64,000 bases of DNA from Magnetovibrio sp. (GCA_002721825.1 PBLS01000008.1:34378-98377), one strand, 5' to 3'; numbered from the stretch's first letter, positions 53,975 through 64,000 are shown. Program-made: numbers and translations. Notes: generated by a model not told the origin, from the letters alone.

Positions 53975-54770
53975 GAATAGATAGATCCTTAATACTTGGC
54001 CTCTCACCACAAAGGGGGCAATCTGGGTCACGATTGACTTTAATTTTACGAATTTCTGCACTTAGCCCATCAAAAACTAGGAATGAGCCATCTAAACTCT
54101 CTCCTACGTTCAAAAGCTCCTTTATAACCTCTGTGGCTTGAAACGACCCGGCCATACCGCACATTGCACCAAGTACACCTGCTTCAGCACATGACGGAAC
54201 TTGTCCCGGAGGCGGCGGTTCGCGGAATACACAACGATAGCAGGGTCCGGGGTCACTTTCATTAATTCCCGAAGAAGGCCGATAAGTAGCAAGTTGCGCA
54301 TCAAAACGTAGAATTGCGGCTGAAACGAGGGGCTTCTTGGCAAAATAACAAGCATCGTTAACCAAAAAACGCGTTGAAAAATTGTCGGAGCCATCTGCTA
54401 CTAGATCGTAGCCTGCAATTATTTGCATAGCATTAGATGCATTTAATCGCTTCATAAATTTTTCAACTTTAACATCGGGATTAATCGCTAATATAGATTC
54501 AGCAGCACTTTCTACCTTTGGCCTACTAATATCACCCGTATGATGTACTATTTGACGTTGCAAATTAGAAAGATCAACTAAATCGTCATCTATAACTCCG
54601 ATCTTTCCCACACCTGCTGCTGCTAAATAAAGGATTAAAGGCGAACCTAGCCCGCCAGCACCGACAACCAAAACCTTAGATTTAAGTAATTGTGCCTGGC
54701 CGTTCCCACCTACTTCTGGCAGCAAAATATGCCTGGCATAACGATTTATCTGTTCTTCTGTAAAATTCAC
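53967..54770 (-). CDS. HesA/MoeB/ThiF family E1-like adenylyltransferase
   Basis: RYARHILLPEVGGNGQAQLLKSKVLVVGAGGLGSPLILYLAAAGVGKIGVIDDDLVDLSNLQRQI; CYRC and CPLC zinc motifs. Confidence 0.95.
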   Translation of the reverse strand: MNFTEEQINRYARHILLPEVGGNGQAQLLKSKVLVVGAGGLGSPLILYLAAAGVGKIGVIDDDLVDLSNLQRQIVHHTGDISRPKVESAAESILAINPDVKVEKFMKRLNASNAMQIIAGYDLVADGSDNFSTRFLVNDACYFAKKPLVSAAILRFDAQLATYRPSSGINESDPGPCYRCVFREPPPPGQVPSCAEAGVLGAMCGMAGSFQATEVIKELLNVGESLDGSFLVFDGLSAEIRKIKVNRDPDCPLCGERPSIKDLSIHE

Positions 54771-55146
54771 AATAATAGCTCCTAGCTAAGGTCTCTAAAC
54801 GACATCTTAGAGTGATAAAATACTGCGATTAAAGGCATAGTCATTACTATCAGGAAGCTATTTGTTATAGGAGAAAAACACGTAAATATTTACAATGTTA
54901 TCGAAAGTTTATCCGATCCCAGGAAAATTATAGTTAATCCGGTGCAGCATGGTGCTTCCATAAACGCCTAGCCAATTTGATCGTTAACAGAAGCAAATCA
55001 TAGAGTTACCTTTTTTGTTTTTACCCTCTATACTGGCACAGTTCATAATAGACAGGAGCCCTAAAAGCATATTTAGGACCGTATTTGAGTAGCAAACCAA
55101 AAGTTAATACTTTAACCCTTTGTCTAAACAAACGTTCGCCGTTAAA

Positions 55147-55623
55147 CTAAAGGCTTAAAACACCGGTCGAGCCCAACCCCCCTTTTCCTCGTTTTGTTTT
55201 TTCAAGCACATCACATTCACGCCATGCTATACGTACCACTGGCGCCACAACTAGTTGTGCAATTCGCATCCCTCTTTCAAGTCGAAATGGTTCAGTCCCA
55301 TGGTTGATCAAAATAACAAAAATTTCACCTCTGTAATCAGAATCGATAGTGCCAGGGCTGTTTAGGGTGGTTATTCCGTGCTTTATGGCAAGTCCAGACC
55401 TTGGGCGAATCTGGGCTTCAAACTCGTCAGGAACACTCAACGCAATTCCAGTCGGTACAAGAAGACGGTCGCCCGGCTTAAGTGAAACCGATTTATCTAT
55501 CGCGGCCACCAAGTCAATCCCCGCACTAGCTTGTGTAGCATAAGAAGGCAAAGGCAGACCGACGCTATTAGGCAAACGATGTAGCTCAACGGTTATTCGA
55601 TTGGTTTCATTATATTCCAACAC
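55147..55623 (-). CDS. dut: dUTP diphosphatase
   Basis: [55 protein letters not shown]. Confidence 0.97.
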   Translation of the reverse strand: MLEYNETNRITVELHRLPNSVGLPLPSYATQASAGIDLVAAIDKSVSLKPGDRLLVPTGIALSVPDEFEAQIRPRSGLAIKHGITTLNSPGTIDSDYRGEIFVILINHGTEPFRLERGMRIAQLVVAPVVRIAWRECDVLEKTKRGKGGLGSTGVLSL

Positions 55624-56839
55624 TTTGTTCCTTTGCTCTATTACCTAATGCTTTTGCAATCCGCCGTGCAATCCGCAAGCCGACCGCGGATTTGTTTAGC
55701 GTTGGCCACTCTTCGCTCTTTGTCTCTGTGATCAAATGAACTGTATTTTTATCACCAGATAATGTCCCGCAATCTAATGACACATTATTAGCAACTATCC
55801 AGTCGCACCCTTTGCTTGTCAGTTTTTCCTTAGCATTTTCAATAACATTCTCTGTCTCAGCAGCAAAACCCACAACCAATTTTGGCCGATTTATATTATC
55901 GGCCCCAATAGTTGCCAGTATATCGGGATTTTCTGATAACTGCAGTGCTAACGGAGTAGATTGCATGTTCTTTTTAAGTTTATTTGGTGCCCGCTCCGCA
56001 ACATGCCAATCACAGACAGCAGCCACGAACACGGCTATATCGGCTGGTAACGCGGCCTCACAGGCTGCCAACATTTGGCTCGCAGATTCTACGCACACCA
56101 TATCAACACCTGAAGGCGTAGGAAGGTGCGTTGGCCCCGAAACCAATGTTGTCCGAGCTCCAAGCTTTGCAAGAGATTCCGCAATTGCATAGCCCTGCTT
56201 GCCTGATGAACGATTAGCAATGTATCGTACTGGATCTATAGGCTCATGTGTAGGCCCACTAGTTACTAGCGCATGGCGTCCTGAAAGTGGTGTATCAACT
56301 GTGAGAAAATTCTCAAGCGCAGCGATTATTTCGGACGGTTCTGACATACGACCCAATCCGTAATCATGGCAAGCCATGTCACCTTCTTCTGGACCAATGA
56401 TTTTTATATCCCGCTTGCGCAAAAGCTCTACATTTTCTTGAATTGCTGGATTTTCCCACATTCTAACATTCATAGAAGGAGCGGCAAATACTGGCTTATC
56501 GGTAGCAAGAAGAATACTACTTGCAAGGTCATCCGCAAGGCCACATGCCATCTTAGTAAGCATGTTGGCAGTAGCGGGGGCAACTAAAATAATATCAGCG
56601 TCCCGACCTAATTGTATATGTCCCATTTCATGCTCATCCGTAAGAGAATAGAGTTCCTCATAAACCCTCTCCTCACTGATGGCACTTAAGGTCATAGAAG
56701 CAACAAAATTTTTTGCAGAACTTGTTAAAACGCATCGCACGTTAGCGCCACGTTCACGCATGCGTCGAACAAGGTCGGGGCATTTATAAGCAGCAATGCC
56801 TCCAGTTATGATTAAGAGAATTTTTTTAGAATTCAGCAT
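55610..56839 (-). CDS. coaBC: Bifunctional phosphopantothenoylcysteine decarboxylase/phosphopantothenate-cysteine ligase
   Basis: [76 protein letters not shown]. Confidence 0.96.
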   Translation of the reverse strand: MLNSKKILLIITGGIAAYKCPDLVRRMRERGANVRCVLTSSAKNFVASMTLSAISEERVYEELYSLTDEHEMGHIQLGRDADIILVAPATANMLTKMACGLADDLASSILLATDKPVFAAPSMNVRMWENPAIQENVELLRKRDIKIIGPEEGDMACHDYGLGRMSEPSEIIAALENFLTVDTPLSGRHALVTSGPTHEPIDPVRYIANRSSGKQGYAIAESLAKLGARTTLVSGPTHLPTPSGVDMVCVESASQMLAACEAALPADIAVFVAAVCDWHVAERAPNKLKKNMQSTPLALQLSENPDILATIGADNINRPKLVVGFAAETENVIENAKEKLTSKGCDWIVANNVSLDCGTLSGDKNTVHLITETKSEEWPTLNKSAVGLRIARRIAKALGNRAKEQSVGI

Positions 56840-56921
56840 ACATATTAACTTTTTAATGTTACCAATTTTTAGTGTGACACGCTAATACCAGGTCCGTATT
56901 CACGCAAGTCTCCCAATAAAG

Positions 56922-58457
56922 TCAGCGCAAAAACAATAAAATTAAAAATATTACAGCAATTGAACATGTTGTCAGAAAGATAGACATTTTATTATTACCA
57001 CATTTTTTAATAAAATTCAGCGAATCTGGATGTAATCGGACATGACCATTGGAAATCAAAGCCGATCTTTCCTCAATTTCATCAATGATATGGGGAAGGC
57101 GTCCCAAAGCACCCGTTAAACCTTCAACCGCGTCGCGCACCTGAGCTTCAGGTCCCAAATTATCGCGTGTCCATTCCTCAATTAATGGCCTAGCTAGAAA
57201 CCACATGTTTGCCTTCGGGTCTAAAATACGTGCGGAACCCTCGGCAACCAACATTGTTTTTTGGAGCAAAAGTAATTGTGGTTGGGTTTCCATCTCAAAT
57301 GTTTGAGTAATCTGGAAAAGTTGTCCTAAAAGGCGTGCAATAGAAATTTCATTTTGCAGCCTATCTAATATTGGCTCCGCTATGGACCGGCACGCCTGAG
57401 TGAAAGCATCAACAGACCTATTCGCCGGCACCCAGCCTGCCTTAAAATGAACTTCTGCAGCCCTTCGGTAATCTCGCGTTAAAAATGCCAGTAACATTTC
57501 GGCAAGAATTTTTCTAGTTTTGAGATCAAGCCGACCCATAATCCCAAAGTCTACGGCCCCAATAGCTCCTTCCTGTGTTACAAAAAGATTACCAGGATGA
57601 ACATCAGCATGAAAAAACCCATCGCGAAACACCTGACGAAAAGTGGCATTAGCTGCCTTGGTAAGTACCTCGGTTGGATTAAACCCGGCCTCAATTAGGG
57701 CATCACGATCATTAAATGGTATGCCGCGAAGACGCTCTGTCACCATAATACAACGTCCTGTACGACTCCAGTCAACCTTCGGGACAACAAAAGTTAAATC
57801 ACCTTCAAAGTTTTCCGCTAATTCACTAGCGGCGGCTGCTTCGAGCCGCAGGTCCATTTCCATATCTACGGTCTCAGCAAGCTTTTCAATAGTATCGCGA
57901 GGTTTCAATCGCTGCAAATCAGGCCGGCTTAACTCTATCAGGTCTGCAAGCCAACGCAAAAGCTCTAAATCACGCTTAAAGGCTTCCTTTATACCAGGCC
58001 GAAGTACCTTGACTGCCACCTCCTGGCCATCTGAAGTAATAGCGTAATGTACTTGGGCAATTGACGCAGCAGCTACCGGTATTTCCTCAAAATTTTCGAA
58101 AAGATCTTCCATTTTAACACCAAATTCGGTCTCAATCGCGGAGCGTGCTTGGGCTCCCGGAAATGGCGGCAAATTATCTTGCAAATTAGAAAGATCCCGG
58201 GCTATTTCCTCTCCTAATAAATCAGAGCGTGTAGCTAAAGCCTGTCCTATTTTTATAAAACTTGGCCCGGCCTCAGTAAGAGCCGTAGCAAGGCGCTGTC
58301 CAGGTCGACCTACAAAATTGTGCTTAGGAACCAATTTAACAAATGCCAGAATCAATGGAGTAGCACCCAATCTCTCCAACGGGAATAATGCATCATAACG
58401 CGAGAGAATATAGGCAACGCGAAGTAATCGGCAGCTGTTCTTAATGGTACTAATCAT
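56922..58457 (-). CDS. ubiB: Ubiquinone biosynthesis protein UbiB
   Basis: AEAGPSFIKIGQALATRSDLLGEEIARDLSNLQDNLPPFP-type KxGQ motif, AAASIAQVHYA, HADVHPGNLFV, GAVDFGIMGRL. Confidence 0.95.
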   Translation of the reverse strand: MISTIKNSCRLLRVAYILSRYDALFPLERLGATPLILAFVKLVPKHNFVGRPGQRLATALTEAGPSFIKIGQALATRSDLLGEEIARDLSNLQDNLPPFPGAQARSAIETEFGVKMEDLFENFEEIPVAAASIAQVHYAITSDGQEVAVKVLRPGIKEAFKRDLELLRWLADLIELSRPDLQRLKPRDTIEKLAETVDMEMDLRLEAAAASELAENFEGDLTFVVPKVDWSRTGRCIMVTERLRGIPFNDRDALIEAGFNPTEVLTKAANATFRQVFRDGFFHADVHPGNLFVTQEGAIGAVDFGIMGRLDLKTRKILAEMLLAFLTRDYRRAAEVHFKAGWVPANRSVDAFTQACRSIAEPILDRLQNEISIARLLGQLFQITQTFEMETQPQLLLLQKTMLVAEGSARILDPKANMWFLARPLIEEWTRDNLGPEAQVRDAVEGLTGALGRLPHIIDEIEERSALISNGHVRLHPDSLNFIKKCGNNKMSIFLTTCSIAVIFLILLFLR

Positions 58458-58460
58458 ATT

Positions 58461-59228
58461 TCAAATCCGCCACGCGGAATGCAATGCAGCTATTCCCGCA
58501 GAAAGTTCCCTCACCTTGACTCTGCTAAAGCCGGCTCGCTCGATCCTAGATGCAAATTGTACTGGACCAGGAAACTTCCGTATACTTTCGGCGAGATACT
58601 GATAGGAAGCCCGGTCGCCGGCAATAACTTCACCAAGCAAAGGTAAGACAACGAATGAGTATTTATCATATACCTTAGATAATAGCGGCTCAGAAACCTT
58701 TGAAAATTCTAGACATATAAATCGGCCTCCGGGCTTTAATATACGCTTTGCTTCCGCCAATACTCTATCAATATGCGTCACATTTCTAATACAAAAGGAG
58801 ATGGCGAAAACATCCACCGACATGTCTTCCAACGGGAGCAGCTCGGCATCACCGTTTAGCCACGTGACTCCTTCTCGAATTCCCATATCAACAGCTCGGT
58901 CTCTTCCTCGAGAAAGCATGTCGCTATTGACATCAACTACTACGACGGCCCCGCCACCGCCTTTAATAAATCGAAAAGCTATATCCCCGGTACCGCCCCC
59001 CACATCTGCTAAAATCATATCCGGCCGCGGGTTTATCAAATCAACCATGGCTTTCTTCCATAGCCGATGCACGCCTAAGCTCATGACATCGTTCATCAAA
59101 TCATATTTGTCAGCAACGCTGTCGAAGACGCCGCGAACCAAAGACATTTTTTCAGCCTCCTTTACTACCCTATTGCCAAAATAGGTAGTTGGAGCGGTCG
59201 ACTTTCCTTCACCTGATCCTTTAATCAT
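58461..59228 (-). CDS. ubiE: Ubiquinone/menaquinone biosynthesis methyltransferase
   Basis: VFDSVADKYDLMNDVMSLGVHRLWK, LADVGGGTGDIAFRFI, FAISFCIRNVTHIDRVLAEAKRILKPGGRFICLEFS. Confidence 0.96.
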   Translation of the reverse strand: MIKGSGEGKSTAPTTYFGNRVVKEAEKMSLVRGVFDSVADKYDLMNDVMSLGVHRLWKKAMVDLINPRPDMILADVGGGTGDIAFRFIKGGGGAVVVVDVNSDMLSRGRDRAVDMGIREGVTWLNGDAELLPLEDMSVDVFAISFCIRNVTHIDRVLAEAKRILKPGGRFICLEFSKVSEPLLSKVYDKYSFVVLPLLGEVIAGDRASYQYLAESIRKFPGPVQFASRIERAGFSRVKVRELSAGIAALHSAWRI

Positions 59229-59346
59229 CAGCGGAACATAGCGGAATACCTAACTTGAGGCCAGTGCGAGAAACAAGCTACAAAGTTATAGACATTTCAG
59301 AACTTCCGCGTCATATCGTTATACATCCAACTGTTAAGAGAGGCTT

Positions 59347-60177
59347 ATGCCTGAACTGCCCGAAGTTGAAACCGTATGCCGTGGTCTCGCAGAAGCCCTA
59401 ATAGGGCGTAAACTAGTGAGGGTGATAGCTAATCGTCCCAATCTCAGATTCCCTCTTCCAAATGATCTTGGGCAACGCCTTATTGGTAATAGCATTAGTG
59501 CTGTAAAACGTCGTGCCAAATTCATACTTATAGAGATGAGGACCTCGGATGTTCTAATTGCCCACCTGGGAATGTCCGGGCGATTTAGAATCTATCAAAA
59601 CACACCGCCACCAGAGAATACACACGACCACGTGATCTTCGAGACAGAGTCAGGATCAGTGATCCGTTATAATGACCCGCGTCGTTTTGGATTTTTCGAT
59701 CTTACGAGCCGAGATGATCTAGCAGAGAATAGGTTTCTTTCAGATCTAGGTCCTGAACCGCTGGAGAATACTTTTACACCAGATGTTTTTATCAAACATA
59801 TCAAAAGCAGGAAAACTTCTCTAAAAGCGGCGCTATTGGATCAACATATAGTAGCCGGCCTTGGAAATATATACGCTTGCGAGGCCTTGTTTATGGCTAG
59901 ATTATCGCCAAGACGCAAAACACACACTGTTGGACCTAAGCGTGCCACGGCCTTAGTCGACGCCATCAAAACAGTGTTAGCTAATGCCATAGCGCAAGGA
60001 GGATCCTCACTTCGCGATCATCGTAAAACTAATGGCGAGCTTGGTTATTTCCAGCATACGCTGCAAGTATACGGTCAAGAAAACAAAGCCTGCCCAAGAT
60101 GTGGTATTGGCTACCAAATTACACGTATCAATCAATCAGGTCGCTCAACTTTTTTTTGCCCACACTGCCAGCGCTGA
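59347..60177 (+). CDS. mutM: Formamidopyrimidine-DNA glycosylase
   Basis: MPELPEVETVCRGL, AHLGMSGRFRIY, GGSSLRDHRKTNGELGYFQHTLQVYGQENKACPRCG, zinc finger. Confidence 0.97.
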   Translation: MPELPEVETVCRGLAEALIGRKLVRVIANRPNLRFPLPNDLGQRLIGNSISAVKRRAKFILIEMRTSDVLIAHLGMSGRFRIYQNTPPPENTHDHVIFETESGSVIRYNDPRRFGFFDLTSRDDLAENRFLSDLGPEPLENTFTPDVFIKHIKSRKTSLKAALLDQHIVAGLGNIYACEALFMARLSPRRKTHTVGPKRATALVDAIKTVLANAIAQGGSSLRDHRKTNGELGYFQHTLQVYGQENKACPRCGIGYQITRINQSGRSTFFCPHCQR

Positions 60178-60193
60178 TGGTATAAGAGTATTT

Positions 60194-60580
60194 ATGAGAC
60201 AATCAAACCACAACAATACTTTAGTTATGGTCGCGAGTATCGCAGCCACACTCATACTTAACTCGACTGTACTGACTGCAGGACAATTTTTCTTTAGTCT
60301 CATTGAAGATTTGCCTTTGATGCCCCAACTCGCAGAGCAAACCGAATTATCTATGACTTTTGAAACTTCAGCAGGACGCGTTTCCAACGTTCAGGCTAAC
60401 GGATTAACTAATCCGGATGCGGTTAACGCTTATTACAAGGAAAGCCTTCCACAACTAGGGTGGAAACTACAGTTAGATGGCAGTTACCTGAGAGAAAATG
60501 AACTGCTGTTTATGAGAATTGAAAGGAGCCCAAATAATATGGTCAAAGTCGTTTTTTACTTAAAACCATTAAACCAATAA
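60194..60580 (+). CDS. Conserved small exported/membrane-anchored protein of unknown function
   Basis: ORF 60032..60580; coding probably from ATG 60194: MRQSNHNNTLVMVASIAATLILNSTVLTAGQFFFSLIEDLPLMPQLAEQTELSMTFETSAGRVSNVQANGLTNPDAVNAYYKESLPQLGWKLQLDGSYLRENELLFMRIE... Confidence 0.7.
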   Translation: MRQSNHNNTLVMVASIAATLILNSTVLTAGQFFFSLIEDLPLMPQLAEQTELSMTFETSAGRVSNVQANGLTNPDAVNAYYKESLPQLGWKLQLDGSYLRENELLFMRIERSPNNMVKVVFYLKPLNQ

Positions 60581-60727
60581 TAAATTTAAGGTTAAACAGC
60601 AAAAAAGTTCCAAATTGGAAACCTTCGCCAAACTATGCAGGACTTGACGAAAATCTAAGGCGCATATATAAGCCGCCCGGTATTAACGCAATCATTTTAT
60701 TAGTTGATAAACAGTAGGAAGTTAACT

Positions 60728-60994
60728 ATGGCTAACCACACTTCTGCTAAGAAACGTATCCGGCAGACTATCCGTAAAACGACAGTTAATCGTTCTCGGC
60801 GTGGTTCCATTCGTACAGAATTGCGTACCGTTGAAGAGGCTATCGCCAGTGGAGACAAAAAATTAGCACAAACCGCTTTTAAGACTGCTGAACCAGCCCT
60901 CATGGTAGGAGTCAGTAAGGGCATTATTCATAAAAATACGGCAACGCGAAAACTCTCCCGACTCTCTAAAAGAATAAAAGCAATGGCGGCCTGA
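60728..60994 (+). CDS. rpsT: 30S ribosomal protein S20
   Basis: MANHTSAKKRIRQTIRKTTVNRSRRGSIRTELRTVEEAI...GIIHKNTATRKLSRLSKRIKAM. Confidence 0.98.
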   Translation: MANHTSAKKRIRQTIRKTTVNRSRRGSIRTELRTVEEAIASGDKKLAQTAFKTAEPALMVGVSKGIIHKNTATRKLSRLSKRIKAMAA

Positions 60995-61022
60995 TAGTTT
61001 GTGATTGGCGAACAAACCGCAG

Positions 61023-61053
61023 CGTCGCACTTAATTTAAGTGCGGCGTTTTTT
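61023..61053 (+). terminator. Intrinsic terminator after rpsT
   Basis: CGTCGCACTTAA-T-TTAAGTGCGGCG (long near-perfect inverted repeat, one T-G wobble) followed by T6. Confidence 0.9.
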
Positions 61054-61095
61054 AGTTTGCGTTTGCGAAATATCCACTGACCTTCGGTTAAACTT

Positions 61096-61133
61096 AAAGA
61101 AGGAGCTGAGTCAAAAAGAAGTAGCTGAGTCAA
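61096..61133. repeat. Near-perfect 19-bp tandem duplication
   Basis: AAAGAAGGAGCTGAGTCAA / AAAGAAGTAGCTGAGTCAA, one mismatch, period 19. Confidence 0.9.
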
Positions 61134-61207
61134 GAAGAATATTTTTTCATTTCCTCCGTGTACATGTTGAAAGCGTTTTAATTGACTCGTAGTATTTGAT
61201 AGACATT

Positions 61208-61245
61208 AACTAGGCAGTCGCCATGAAACTAGGCAGTCGCCATGA
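61208..61245. repeat. Perfect 19-bp tandem duplication
   Basis: AACTAGGCAGTCGCCATGA x2 (61208-61226 and 61227-61245). Confidence 0.95.
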
Positions 61246-61665
61246 AGTCTTCCATTTTCGAGTCTAGCTGTTTTAAATTTTAAGATTAATACTTGTATAT
61301 GTTTTGACAACATAGTTAACATAAGGAAGGCATAAAAATTTAGCTATGCTACGAATTGTGTTCAAGATTAGGCTTACTATTTTTATATCTTGAACGATCG
61401 TGATTATACGGAGACGAATGCGATTTACTAATTTTAATATTTTGTCTAGGAACGCATTTGTCGAATTAGGGGGGGTCGTTCTCAGAAAATAATACGAAGT
61501 ATATAGATAATATCCATTAAACCGCGGGCACTTATTACATTATTAACTAATTATTGCCTTGGGCACAGTGCGGGTTTAGTGATTTAAATATCTGAGAAGA
61601 CTGACTTTGTTTTAACTGCGCCAAATTTAATGGTGCTATAAGTAAAAATGGGATCGATGCGCTAA

Positions 61666-63054
61666 ATGCCCAACGATATGCAAGTCGATGGCGGAGGTTC
61701 TAGCGACCTCCAACAGCAGTGGAAAAACGTTTCAAATCACCTTCGCGTAGAAATTGGTGAAGCTTCTTATCAAAGCTGGCTTAGACCGATGAACGTTCTA
61801 AGCTTTTCTGACGGTGTTATAACCATTTCCGTGCCAACAAGATTTATGCGAGACTGGGCAAGCGCCCATTACCAAGAGCGTCTTACAGAGTTGTGGTATA
61901 AAGAAAATGTTACAGTTGAGAGAATTGATTTAGTGGTTCACTCAGCACCTACAAAAGAAGGTAATAAAAACCTACAGAAAGATAGTGGTCAAAAAAACAT
62001 GGCCGCTGGCCCATCTCAACTTAATAATGACATAGGTGCCCCTCTTGACGGTCGTTTCTCTTTCGAACAATTTGTAGTGGGAAAACCTAACGAATTTGCA
62101 TACGCCGCAGCGCGTCGTGTCGCCGAGGCCGATAGCGTACCCTTCAATCCTTTATTTTTATATGGCGGTGTTGGTCTTGGAAAGACCCACCTCATGCATG
62201 CAATAGCCTGGCATATCCAGGCCAACCAACCTGAACGTACTGTGATTTATCTCTCTGCAGAAAAATTCATGTACCGGTTTATTACTGCATTACGCGAGCA
62301 AAACACTGTAGACTTCAAATCACAATTTCGTTCTGTCGACGTTCTAATGATCGATGACGTTCAGTTTATTGCCGGGAAAGACTCAACCCAGGAAGAATTT
62401 TTCCACACTTTCAATGCCTTAGTTGATCAAGGCCGCCAGATAGTAATTTCTGCTGACAAATCTCCATCCGATTTGGAAGGCATGGAAGAGCGACTAGTTT
62501 CTAGGTTAAATTGTGGGTTGGTGGCAGATATTCATGCTACAACCTATGAACTTAGACTCGGCATTCTCCAATCTAAGGCGCATAAACTCGGCGCTCAGGT
62601 CCCGGCAAACGTTTTAGAATTTTTAGCTCACAAAATTACTGCCAACGTGCGCGAATTAGAAGGTGCATTGAACCGCGTTGTCGCACATTCCCAGCTAGTT
62701 GGTCGAGAAATAACTATGGAAACGACACAAGATGTTCTTCGTGATCTCTTGCGCGCCAACGACCGACGCGTGACCATTGAGGAAATCCAAAAACAAGTAG
62801 CATCACACTTTAACGTCCGCATTTCTGATATGCATTCTGCACGAAGAGCTCGGTCAGTTGCACGACCTAGACAAGTAGCAATGTACCTAGCCAAACAACT
62901 AACTACACGTTCTCTACCGGAGATTGGCCGAAAATTTGGAGGCCGAGATCACACTACAGTAATGCATGCAGTCCGAAAGGTGGAAGAATTAAGGGAACAC
63001 GAACCCACCTTTAATGAAGACGTTGAACTATTGCGTCGTATCTTAGAAGGGTAA
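61666..63054 (+). CDS. dnaA: Chromosomal replication initiator protein DnaA
   Basis: NPLFLYGGVGLGKTHLMHAIAWHI, VLMIDDVQFIAGKDSTQEEFFHTFNALVDQGRQIVISAD, GGRDHTTVMHAVRKVEEL. Confidence 0.99.
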   Translation: MPNDMQVDGGGSSDLQQQWKNVSNHLRVEIGEASYQSWLRPMNVLSFSDGVITISVPTRFMRDWASAHYQERLTELWYKENVTVERIDLVVHSAPTKEGNKNLQKDSGQKNMAAGPSQLNNDIGAPLDGRFSFEQFVVGKPNEFAYAAARRVAEADSVPFNPLFLYGGVGLGKTHLMHAIAWHIQANQPERTVIYLSAEKFMYRFITALREQNTVDFKSQFRSVDVLMIDDVQFIAGKDSTQEEFFHTFNALVDQGRQIVISADKSPSDLEGMEERLVSRLNCGLVADIHATTYELRLGILQSKAHKLGAQVPANVLEFLAHKITANVRELEGALNRVVAHSQLVGREITMETTQDVLRDLLRANDRRVTIEEIQKQVASHFNVRISDMHSARRARSVARPRQVAMYLAKQLTTRSLPEIGRKFGGRDHTTVMHAVRKVEELREHEPTFNEDVELLRRILEG

Positions 63055-63230
63055 GCTGTTAATTCTTGTTTCCTCTAAACCGGAAAATAGTATAGGAAAA
63101 CCCTTTATTTTGCTATAATGTTAAATGCTTAAATGAAGGCTGGTTGGAATTCGATGTCGTCTAACTTGAAGTGCTCTATCTATCTTATTAATATTTATAT
63201 TAAACAATTATAAAGGTTTGAAGTTCAACG

Positions 63231-64000
63231 ATGAAATTTACGATTGAGCGGAACAATCTAATGAAATCGCTTGGACATGTGCAAAGTGTAGTTGAGCGCC
63301 GAAATACTATACCGATTCTATCAAATGTAAAAGTGGAAGCCAGCGATGGTGTTGTTAAACTAAATGCTACTGATATGGATCAAGATGTTATAGAAACTAC
63401 GCCTGCCCAAGTTGCAACGCCAGGTGCAACCACGGTATCGGTCCACACTCTCTACGACATTGTCCGAAAGCTTCCCGGTGGTGCCCAAGTTGACCTCGAC
63501 TCAAACGGGGATGGCGAACTAACCTTGAGTTCTGGCCGCTCACGTTTCGCTCTACAAAGCTTGCCCATAGATGAGTTCCCCGTACTTTCTGGTGGTGAAT
63601 TGCCACATGCTTTTTCGCTAAAAGCTGAAGAATTACGGTCGCTAATCGACCGCTCAAGATTTGCTATATCAACTGAAGAAACACGCTACTATCTAAACGG
63701 CATATACTTACATAATGCCGAGCGAAATGGTGCTGCCGTGCTACGAGCAGTTGCCACCGATGGACATCGATTGGCGAGTGTGGAGGTTCCAGTGCCGGTC
63801 GGTGCAGAAAGTATTCCCGGAGTCATTGTGCCAAGGAAAGCTATTACTGAATTACGCAAGTTAATAGATGAGTTGAATGATGATGTTGAACTTTCACTTT
63901 CGGAAACCGCCATTCGATTTTCTTTTGATAATGTTGTACTCACGTCCAAGTTAATTGATGGCACATTTCCTGATTACGAGCGGGTTATCCCCACTGGGAA
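63231..64000 (+). CDS. dnaN: DNA polymerase III beta subunit, 3' end beyond window
   Basis: From ATG 63231: MKFTIERNNLMKSLGHVQSVVERRNTIPILSNVKVEASDGVVKLNATDMDQDV...; follows dnaA. No stop in the window, so not in the ORF track. Confidence 0.97.
   Translation, partial: MKFTIERNNLMKSLGHVQSVVERRNTIPILSNVKVEASDGVVKLNATDMDQDVIETTPAQVATPGATTVSVHTLYDIVRKLPGGAQVDLDSNGDGELTLSSGRSRFALQSLPIDEFPVLSGGELPHAFSLKAEELRSLIDRSRFAISTEETRYYLNGIYLHNAERNGAAVLRAVATDGHRLASVEVPVPVGAESIPGVIVPRKAITELRKLIDELNDDVELSLSETAIRFSFDNVVLTSKLIDGTFPDYERVIPTG

Noticed and set aside
1-64000. CRISPR arrays, transposases, integrases, prophage or toxin-antitoxin systems
   Set aside because: None of the translated ORFs resembles these families and no regularly spaced repeats were seen.

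Overview
The window is a gene-dense alphaproteobacterial chromosome segment; this placement is inferred from ALAS-type HemA, MucR, Irr, CobN-type cobaltochelatase and FabA-FabB-FabI. Most of it is core genome: hemA, murJ-trpS, an nfu/tsaB/mucR/fur/miaB/phoH/ybeY/corC/lnt/metK/trmB run, the rimP-nusA-ylxR-infB-rbfA-truB-rpsO-pnp transcription/translation cluster, fabA-fabB-fabI-irr, a late cobalamin cluster (cobT / cobS-cobC-like-cobP-cobW-cobN), thiF/dsrE-like, dut-coaBC-ubiB-ubiE, mutM, rpsT, dnaA and the 5' part of dnaN. I found no rRNA, tRNA, CRISPR array, transposon, prophage or integron. The observations most worth follow-up are: (i) a rubrerythrin / two-CCG Fe-S oxidoreductase / DUF3501 module beside irr; (ii) a GldA/F/G-like ABC exporter with a DUF4340 protein; (iii) an HpcH/HpaI aldolase split by one in-frame TGA; (iv) structured leaders upstream of metK and rimP and a possible structured RNA upstream of murJ; (v) two unrelated perfect or near-perfect 19-bp tandem duplications plus a 9-bp inverted repeat in the long rpsT-dnaA intergenic region. 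I saw no clear, unambiguous novel defence or mobile system. Family names come from recognising the translated sequences; no database search was run.
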